DNA of 64,000 nucleotides from Spodoptera frugiperda (lineage: Eukaryota; Arthropoda; Insecta; Lepidoptera; Noctuidae). Shown here one piece after another: positions 56,901 through 64,000 of the stretch. The notes beneath the pieces are model-generated. The model did no database searches. It saw only the letters and a list, made by a program, of their open reading frames with translations, and was not told where the DNA came from. Position numbers and translations under genes: made by a program. Within the stretch, counting starts at the first letter, position 1; each line of letters begins with the position of its first letter. The stretch spans positions 2,232,001 through 2,296,000 of the forward strand of contig NC_064223.1 in NCBI RefSeq assembly GCF_023101765.2, read 5' to 3'.

Positions 56901-59900
56901 GTTTCGATGTGAAGAGCTGAAGATAGCTCAGTTGCGTTATTAAAATCGGAAAGGCCAATGACCACTATGACTAGTGGCCGAAAATTGGCTAATGATGAGG
57001 ATCTTAGCAGTTGATTTAACAACACCTTTATATCTCTCCATAGATGCTCCAAACAAACGGAAATATAGAAACTCTACAAACCAAAATAGATCCACAACCG
57101 CATGGAAACAATCAAGACCGTAATAGCACAAATATATCATAATAAATACTATCTGTATGTTTGTTTGTTATTCCGACTAATGACGCAGAACCAGGTGAAC
57201 GCAATAACACCTATGTATATCCGTCTTGGCGCAGGCTACAGAAACTAAATCATTTATAATTTATACCTACATCAAAACGATGAATTGTTTTACATCTAGG
57301 CGCGTGATTTAAGCCGTCATTGAAGTCTGAATAATCTGTAATCGAAGCTTGAAATAGGGAAATCGTAGGCACTTAAAAAGTTCACTGCATGTACTGTAAC
57401 TGCTACCGATAAATAATCTGTAGCGGAAACGCAGAAACCACAAGAAAGTAGTTTTTTAATAGTTGAAGTATGTACTACTTAGTATTTAAACGTTTTGGCT
57501 AATTGCTTTCTAATTAGCGAGGATATTTTCAGCTGCTAATAGCGTTCAAAAATGTGAGAAGAACTAATGTGTGTAGGAAAACTCGATGTTGGTAGGCCAA
57601 CTATTCTTCTATTTCGATATTTTCAGCATGTAATAAGAAATCACGCACAAACAAATAGGACATAATACAACAACATTTTTTTTTATGTTAAACGATTTTA
57701 ATATGCTTATATTGCACGGTCATCGAGATTAATACTTTAAACGCCACGGGGGTCACCGGTGACCGACGTTAGCGGAGGATTTGCCTGCAACAGTTTTCTA
57801 TTGGCAGTCAAAGACTTAAGAGTGTGTACTAAATATCAAATCAAGCGGACGTCAAGAAGGGAGTTAAATTCTAATATTTAAATTTGACCCAAACAAACTC
57901 ACAGGTCAAGCTAAACTGTTTTTTTTTAACTACAATAAGTAGCATAATTTGCAAAACCACCATTTAAAAATCTTTAATAAGAAACTCACGTGACATCAGA
58001 TCCTTCCACATCCTGAAGGAGGTGCCGGAGTAGAAGGACCGGAATGAGTGGCCATCACCCCGGTACAGCCGGTTGATGATCTTCGCCAGCATGCGGGCGC
58101 CGTCCGGCAGGACCTTCGGAGCCACGCGCTTGAAGTTCGCACATTCCCACTGAAAATCAAATTGGGACTTGGATTATTTATGTTATTTTCAGTTTGATTT
58201 TTCGTCTGCCTCTTTGTTCGGGTGGTCGCAAGTGCCGGACAAGAAGGGGTCTCAGGTCCGATCCCCGGGTCGGGCAAAGTATTGCTGGGTTTTTTCCGTT
58301 TTCCGTTTTTCAGTAGTAGCACGGAGTCTAGAATTGTGCCCAGTATATGACAATAGGCTCACTCCCTAATACATGGGACTTATAACACAAATGGTGAAAA
58401 GTGGGTGGGTGATTCTTCAAAAAAAGTCACAAAAAGTTAACGGCGTCATTATCCTCACCCAAAAGTTAACAATTCTGGCGATTGAAACACAAAATTTGGT
58501 TTCAATAAATTAAGCTGTGACACTGCTCTCAACTAATCAAATATAAATAAGGATGACAATAAGCTACCATGATGCTTAATAACGCGGGAGAATAATGATT
58601 TGTTAAATAAAAGTTAAAGTTTTTTGAAGAATCACCCGGGTGTACATTGTATAGCGGCATTACGTGCCGTAATGTGCATCTCTGCCTACCCCTTCGGGGA
58701 TAAAGGCGTGACGTGAAGTTAAAAATACTATCCATTTTTCACCTTTCCTAATAACATTGTCCAGTAGTATTTGCAGTTTTATTTTACAGAACTACGTGAT
58801 TTGTAAGTTTGAACAAGGATATCTAGACACACGGCAGTGTGTCCGCCAAGTTCGAGCAAAAAAACCGACACACCGGCCGTGGGTTATATTACACGAACCA
58901 TTTCGGGCCAAGTTCGACCCACCTATAACTCAAAATCTATTTTATCTACGCATATGAAATTTCTAGTATCTGTGAGATCTACTTCCTTATCTAAAATACA
59001 AAATTTCATTAATGTACCTAGTAGGTCTTGAGATATTGACGTCAGAAAATCGCTATTTTTACTATACACTCACTGACTGACTGACTCACTCACTCATCAA
59101 AAACCTAGACCACTTCCAATGGTCGTATTGACTTGAAATTTGGCATGGAGGTAGGTCTTTAGGTCAAGGTAAAGGAAAAAATCTGAAAATGGCCAAGTGT
59201 GAGTCGGTTTTGGTGGTGGTTGGTTCAAGGTGTAGTACCCCTAAGGAACTAAAACAAAAAATTTATCTATATCTTCCAATGGTCGTACCGACCTAAAATT
59301 CGTTACGAAGGTTTGTATTTAGTCAAAGTAAAGTAAAATAAGAAAAAAGAAAATAAACCTTACAAAAATAAATGAAATCCCACCCAAAACATAAATGTGA
59401 AAGGCTGCCAAGTTCGATAATATTGGAATGCTTCGCCTATAAAAGAAGTGAGATCTAAATAAGTACCAAGTTCCATACACAGACCTCAGTTAAAAATGAT
59501 ATAACTTGGCAAGTTTTAATAGAAAATTATATACTTGACTCATTGCGTTTAGTAGGTTTATAAAAAAGTGTGTGAAAACTTGCCAACTTGTTATATCATT
59601 TTTAACTGAGGTCTGTGTATGGAACTTGGTACTTATTTAGATCTCACTTCTTTTATAGGCGAAGCATTCCAATATTATCGAACTTGGCAGCCTTTCACAT
59701 TTATGTTTTGGGTGGGATACATAATCCACAGCTACAAACTCATAAAAATAGCATGTACAGAAACTAATTTTAATTCAAACCCATTAAGATTGATGTGCAT
59801 AAAACACGTCAACAACACAGAGGAAATGAATCACTATACATTCAACGCACTCTTTTATTTATTTATACTTGTGAATTACGATCCATTTGTTTTGTAGAAA

Positions 59901-62900
59901 CAATATTAGTTTGGCTTAGAATAAATCTTTCGCGGGTTTAAAAGCTTCAACTTGTATTTATAATTACGAGTGGATATGTGAGTAGTAGGATTTTTGGTGA
60001 TTACATTTACCTATTTTTTTATTGTATCGTCGACGCTTCAGCAGTTTCTAGATGGATCGACTTGGATCATTTTCTTTATGGAATAGAGGGCAAACCAGCA
60101 GACTGGTCACCTGATGGTAAGCGATCAGCACTGCCCATGGACACCCGCAATACCAGAGAAGTCACAGGTACGTTGCCGGTCTTTTAAAAGGAACACGCTC
60201 TTTTCTGGATTACAGATTACAGTCCCAAAATACGATGTGCCTTTTTATTGAATCAATTAAATACGCCTACACTGCTGAGTTTAAGCGTGTAAACAATACA
60301 AACAATAGCGGATTTATTCGTCACTTTGTCAGGGACATAATCCAAATTTAGTACAACAGGCACGAATTGAGTCACCATACATTTTTTATCTTTTTAAATG
60401 CTCGTATTCCGCTAATATATTGCACAAGTAAGCGTGTAACGACTTGAGAATATAAATAGAGGTTTTAAGAGTAGGAATAAAAAGAGAATGTAATGTCTCG
60501 GTAGCGGTAGGATGGCAGGCAGCCATGAAATGTCTGGATCGTATCACAGGCGAGATTGAACGGGACCTTTGACTCGGGAACATTGGCCGTAAAATCGTAT
60601 TGAGATTTCAATTTATATTTATAGGTAAGACTCGTGTAATTACGATTCGTGGGTGGATTAGATAGATGTGTGTGGGAGAGCCATGCTTCGGAACGAATGG
60701 GCCGGCTCGACCGGAGTGATACCACGGCCTCACAGAAAACCGACGTGAAGCAACGCTTGCGTTGTGTTTCGTTGTGTGAGTGAGGTTACCAGAAGCCTAA
60801 CTACCCCCTTCCCTTTAAGAAAGTCTGTGACCGTAACTTTGAGCATTCGATCATAAATTACTTCAGTTTACAGAATAGTATCTACAATGAAAAGAAGTTT
60901 CAAGTAATAGATTCGGTGTGTGCCCGTTTCCATGGCAACGACTCCTCTTAATTCCTGCATAACCGCAATTAGCGGCCCGCTGACTCCTGTCCCACTTGGC
61001 AATACCAACACGGTACGTGACTTGGGCCAAATATACCAGAAACAAGATTAATTTCTAACAGATTATTTCAGTAACATCTGCGAATACCTATACTAATCAT
61101 ACATTAAAAAAACAAGTGTTACACAACGCCCTATTACGTCAATCGTCATTTTGACCGTTTGACGTGCGTCGGCCGGTTATTCCGGATATCTCCGGGCTGT
61201 TTGTATCATGTCGACATTTATCGGACATTTAGGTGGAGAAAATAAAATACGAAACATTACGCAGGGTTGAGGAGAAGATGAAGAATCTGGATTACGTGTG
61301 AACCATGTCATAATGTTTGTTAATGTGCGGTGTAACGAGCCGCGTTAAATAAATATTTATTCAACGGATTTTCGTTTTATAAATAAATACGTTTCCCGTT
61401 CGATGATAAAGTTGCAACATTTGGCTGTCACGGTCGGATCTCTTTTCGTATCATTTATTTTAAAACTTAATTTCTTTTCACGCCCACGATTTATGCGTTT
61501 TCCCGCGCTATCGTTACGGAATATATCAAAGTCTGGCAGTAGCAGTTATAGAACGAACTGTTGACACATTTTAACAGCTATTCATTAAATTTTGATAGGC
61601 CATAACTTTTCACATTATTAATTAACTATACGTTTTTATTAAATTGTATTTATTAGGGTTTAATACCCGAAAGTGCGTTTGCAGCTAGACTCCTGGGTTA
61701 GGCATAGTATTATAGTATGATTGATTTTAAAAATTATGTATCAATAAATAATAGTAGAATTGGGAATGCCAAAAGTAGGTGTTTATAGTGCAACATAGGT
61801 ATGCACTATAAACACCTACCGACTCAGAAAATAAAAGACAACATTTTATTTTTTAAAGTAAATATTGCTGTTATGAATGCCTATGGCATTAAGCCCACCC
61901 TTGTACAACAAATATGTTACAAAGAATGAAAGCATTATTAAAAAACCACCTTCAAAACAGCGAGTAAGTGAAAGTCACACACACACATACCTTGTGATCA
62001 CCCCACGCATCTCTCTGGCACGATCGGCCGCAGTAGTAGACAAACTGGCATCCTGAACATTTCAGCACTTTGCCCCTGAAATGCAACGACACGGTCACCA
62101 TGTCACAATGCAATACAACTGATGCATGTTTAAAAATACTAGTTTGCCATCTGTGTGCAGTGATTTGTGTTTTCAATGTCAATTAAATCAATGTACTAAA
62201 AATATAATGATAAATATAGTATTCTTTTTTGTGTGAGAAGAGGTCTTTGCCCAGTTAGGACAGGCTGAGAAAAAATTGTTAAGACTAAAATGTGACATAA
62301 TAATTATATTAAATCTTAAAGTGAAAAAGTAGGCAGAGTATTCACTTGGAGCTCAAGACACTATTTTGGAAATATCAATAGTAGCTTAAACAAATTATAA
62401 ATGTACACTATCTAACTATCTAAAGGAGTAAAATTAATAAGTAAAATATATTTGGTGTCATAACTTATTACTTATTTATACATTATTTTTAAGGAATAAT
62501 GTATTTACAGGTCTTCAACTCGAGAATTATGTGAGATATAAGAATAAATAAGGATAGTATTTGTAAACAAATAAATACAAATTCCAGTTACATAAACATA
62601 AAAGTTTAGAAAACATTAATCATACCTATATGAGTTTAAAAACAAGAACAAGATGGCATAAAATAAACAAAAAGTTTTGTACAACTTATTTATATTTTAG
62701 TCCATTACAAAAAGAAAATAATTTAGTATTCAGTAAGATTTTAAGTCACAAGTGTGTACCTAGTTACTGTAAATAATATTACAGATTTTTTAAGTTGGAG
62801 TTAAGTGAACTTTACTTACTTTTCCAGGCAATTATCGCACCGGCTTCCTTGCTCTTTAGACGATAAAACAAAAGCAAAAGGTTGCTCTGTCAGGATCAAA

Positions 62901-62947
62901 TCCCCAGCCTTAATAGAGGAATCCGTGTTTCTATACTTATTTCTCAT
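50953..62947 (-). CDS. Smyd3: SMYD3-like SET/MYND lysine methyltransferase, 9 exons
   Basis: Exons (minus strand): 62947-62820, 62075-61991, 58149-57990, 56298-56171, 54113-53937, 53289-53190, 52552-52223, 51834-51672, 51157-50953. All introns are GT-AG and phases agree, giving 491 residues. The MYND zinc finger is C37, C40, C49, C52, C58, C62, H70, C74 and lies inside the split SET domain. The SET core has DHSCDPN (195-201) and the conserved Tyr of ISYIDL (Y231). Post-SET cysteines are C253, C255 and C258. The rest is a TPR-like helical C-terminal domain, ending in QQAIMES. Human SMYD3 is 428 residues; the excess lies mostly in exon 7, a charged insert (about 280-330) with its own CxxC pair. 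The N-terminal GxG-containing SET strand usual before IKAGD is not encoded in exon 1, so an upstream exon may be missing or the protein is unusual. The last splice donor of exon 7 (GTATCC) is weak. Family members methylate lysines on histones or cytoplasmic kinases; the substrate here is unknown. Confidence 0.8.
51213..51512. mobile_element. MITE-like element in the last intron of the SMYD3-like gene
   Basis: The two ends are imperfect inverted repeats: left 'cttttctcgcagagatgtg', right the reverse of 'gttttcaccagagaagtg', each followed by ctatg. About 300 bp, non-coding. Ends of this style are frequent in lepidopteran hAT-type MITEs (recalled). Confidence 0.45.
53395..53800. repeat. Dispersed repeats in intron 5-6 of the SMYD3-like gene
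   Basis: A 'gtgtgagtgaggttaccgg' block (about 53560) is shared with 60775-60793. A 'catggacacccgcaactcc' block (about 53720) is shared with the 60137 copy. At least two repeat families, both fragmentary. Confidence 0.5.
54261..55796 (+). mobile_element. Tc1-type transposon with perfect ends, decayed inside
   Basis: A 1536-bp element in an intron of the SMYD3-like gene. It is flanked by TA duplications (54259-54260 and 55797-55798). The 27-bp terminal inverted repeats match perfectly and begin cagccttggccaaaagtatt, close to the classic Tc1-family end. The interior holds a broken transposase. Perfect ends around a broken gene suggest it may still be mobilisable in trans (inference). Confidence 0.92.
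54534..55650 (+). pseudogene. Broken Tc1 transposase
   Basis: The frame starts at ATG 54534 (MPKRNELSSENRV) and gives about 82 residues with a helix-turn-helix DNA-binding domain (QVEISKTVKCSRRSLQFVI) before a stop. Later segments in shifted frames retain WSDE (near 54990), the middle motif QDNAPCH (near 55385) and DLNPIEYLW (near 55480). These are the three acidic positions of a DD34E transposase. Several stops and frame breaks separate them, so no protein is made. Confidence 0.85.
57315..57345 (-). pseudogene. Partial duplicate of a SMYD3 exon boundary
   Basis: About 22 bases (aagtctgaataatctgtaatc) repeat the splice acceptor and first codons of the exon that starts at 56298. This copy sits about 1 kb upstream in the preceding intron, with no open exon behind it. 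It looks like a relic of a local duplication. Confidence 0.55.
58205..58715 (+). mobile_element. tRNA-derived SINE interrupted by a MITE
   Basis: The same family as the copy at 17205-17465: a degenerate A-box region near 58215, a B box near 58256, then 'cccagtatatgacaataggc', 'acacaaatggtgaaaagtgg', a 231-bp interruption, then 'cattgtatagcggcattacg' and 'tgcctaccccttcggggata'. It lies in the intron between the second and third exons of the SMYD3-like gene. Confidence 0.8.
58407..58637. mobile_element. MITE nested in the SINE
   Basis: 231 bp with terminal inverted repeats gggtgattcttcaaaaaa on both ends and a probable GGGT target duplication (58403-58406, 58638-58641). Comparing with the uninterrupted SINE at 17385 defines the insertion point to within a few bases. 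No coding content. Superfamily unknown. Confidence 0.8.
59040..59300. repeat. Dispersed-repeat-like stretch
   Basis: A 'cactgactgactgactcactc' microsatellite followed by 'ccaatggtcgtattgacttg', and again 'ccaatggtcgtaccgacct' at about 59277. The internal duplication and style match interspersed repeats of Lepidoptera. Class not resolved. Confidence 0.4.
59377..59718. repeat. Long inverted repeat, arms about 142 bp, spacer 57 bp
   Basis: The left arm (59377-59517) and right arm (59575-59718) are reverse complements with essentially one 3-bp indel near the loop. A transcript crossing it would form a hairpin of about 140 bp. It lies in an intron of the SMYD3-like gene, so it is transcribed at least on the minus strand. 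It could be a foldback transposon or a substrate for siRNA production. Confidence 0.9.
60055..60195. repeat. Dispersed repeat fragment with 'cacccgcaat' block
   Basis: The blocks 'agagggcaaaccagcagact', 'cacctgatggtaagcgatca', 'catggacacccgcaatacc' and 'aggtacgttgccggtctttt' are in the order typical of a very common lepidopteran retroposon (recalled). Other copies are at 43981, 44855 and 53680. Confidence 0.6.
60650..60820. repeat. Dispersed LINE-derived repeat fragment
   Basis: The blocks 'gggagagccatgcttcgg', 'atgggccggctcgaccgg' and 'gtgtgagtgaggttacc' make a recognisable lepidopteran interspersed repeat (recalled). The last block is shared with the 53560 copy. Confidence 0.55.
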
Positions 62948-63833
62948 ATTTTTATTTAATGTTATTCAAGTTACACCTAAGAACTAAACCGTACGTATCC
63001 GAATGAGAATGTATTAGGAATGTCAACGTTCTGTGTTCGACGAGTTACGAGGCGAGGTGTTCTTGCGTATGCCGAAAATATGATTTGGCCCCGCTACCTG
63101 CCGGTCCAAATTTAACACTACTCAATACCGGTTACATTATTTTTAGTGAAGACGCGACCACAGCCGGCATATTAAAACGAAAAACAAACAAAAAGTGGGA
63201 CTATTATTAGATCAGCATTTCGTCATGAAAAGTAAAATGAGGAAGGGAAAACAAGCAATCTAGCGAAGTGCAGACAGAAGCAGAATAAAAACATAACCGT
63301 TCCACGAGCCTTTGTTTACCTTTTTTTGACAACAGGATAGAAACATTTCTGTTGCTTTGTGTCAAAAAGAGAAAGATGTAAACTTGAAACAAAATTTGTT
63401 TCGTGTAACAGAGTGATTTATGAGACATTTAGCACATTTTGACACTTCCTGTCAGCTTGTCATCCAGTTTACTGAAATTCTAGTATAACTAAATGACATA
63501 ATCAAATGAGACACGGTCATGGTTTTTGATATTTTTTTGTAAAAGCTACAGCTGTATCACATTTTCCTATAATTATAAAGTGAAATACAGTGTCAATTTT
63601 CTACTTTATCTTGGGTAAACAACGAAAACTTAATTATTATTCATGAAGGTCGTGCTAAAATACTAGGACTTAAAAATTAAAAAAAGGATTGAATTGTCAA
63701 AATAACACTGACAGTTGACAGTAATAATAAATACCACACGAGAACTCGAGAGGACGATCGAAAAATAAAAACAAGGCAACGTGTTGTATTTCTGTGGTTA
63801 TAAAATAGTTATTTACGATATAATAAAAGAAAA
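62948..63833. promoter_or_regulatory. Shared divergent promoter region
   Basis: 886 bp separate the first coding exon of the SMYD3-like gene (minus) from the start of the next gene (plus). 63000-63180 is comparatively GC-balanced and the rest AT-rich. No TATA box is placed with confidence. A missing N-terminal exon of the SMYD3-like gene could also lie here. Confidence 0.4.
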
Positions 63834-64000
63834 ATGTCGCTAATAATGACTAAAGCTGCGCTAGCAATGAAAAATCCTGAGGTTAACTTTAAATTTGTAA
63901 AGTTTGAAGCTCACAAGCCTAAAAAGAAGACTGCTGCTGATAATAGTGATAACAGTGAAATAAAACCTGGAAGTCAGCAGACTAGCAAAGATTTAGATCT
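63834..64000 (+). CDS. Start of an unidentified gene, cut by the window end
   Basis: The ATG at 63834 in a favourable context (gaaaaATGtc) opens 55 codons to the window edge: MSLIMTKAALAMKNPEV, then a Lys-rich and Ser/Asp/Asn-rich polar stretch, probably disordered. No signal peptide or domain is visible in this part. The family is not recognised. Divergent from the SMYD3-like gene. Confidence 0.55.
   Translation, partial: MSLIMTKAALAMKNPEVNFKFVKFEAHKPKKKTAADNSDNSEIKPGSQQTSKDLD

Noticed and set aside
57996..58322. 108-residue minus-strand frame
   Set aside because: It reads the wrong frame of a SMYD3-like exon; the exon at 58149-57990 in its proper phase gives family-like sequence.

Overview
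This window is nuclear DNA from an insect, most probably a moth or butterfly. The signs are spliced genes with GT-AG introns, tRNA-derived SINEs and RTE-type retrotransposon tails of the kind common in Lepidoptera, (TTAGG)n telomere-type repeats, and telomere-repeat-targeting non-LTR retrotransposons resembling the SART and TRAS families known from Bombyx. Species cannot be fixed from sequence alone.

Layout. 1-11.2 kb is repeat-rich intergenic DNA: a SINE piece, a 10-bp minisatellite, RTE-like tails, a decayed pogo-like element, a GC-rich decamer array and a PIF/Harbinger-like MITE. 11.2-12.4 kb holds a three-exon S1 serine protease gene on the minus strand. 14.77-16.0 kb holds a one-exon class A GPCR on the plus strand that looks like the insect FMRFamide receptor. 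18.86-31.08 kb is a telomere-like island. In order it contains a SART-like fragment, 74 units of an alternating TCAGG/TTAGG decamer, 54 bp of TTAGG repeat, a 5'-truncated SART-like element with poly(A), another 54 bp of TTAGG repeat, an oppositely oriented and apparently intact TRAS-like retrotransposon with ORF1 and ORF2, and 799 perfect copies of GGCCA. 31.1-46.2 kb is AT-rich, almost free of recognisable transposons and without a convincing gene. An unidentified first coding exon on the minus strand (46.2-46.4 kb) may use it as an intron or regulatory domain.

48.1-49.5 kb holds an intronless RBM45-type protein with four RRM domains (plus strand). Tail-to-tail with it, 50.95-62.95 kb holds a nine-exon SMYD3-like SET/MYND methyltransferase on the minus strand. 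I reconstructed it exon by exon with consistent splice phases. Its introns carry a decayed Tc1 element with perfect ends, a MITE nested inside a SINE, a long inverted repeat and several MITE-like pieces. At the right edge a plus-strand gene starts at 63834, divergent from the SMYD3-like gene, and runs out of the window.

No operon-like cooperation is visible. The genes are unrelated single loci: a secreted protease, a neuropeptide receptor, an RNA-binding protein and a lysine methyltransferase. The most unusual part is the telomere-like island. Two of its arrays are telomere-repeat variants that either represent real satellite evolution or, for (CCTGG)n, a known type of long-read base-calling artefact of (CCTAA)n.
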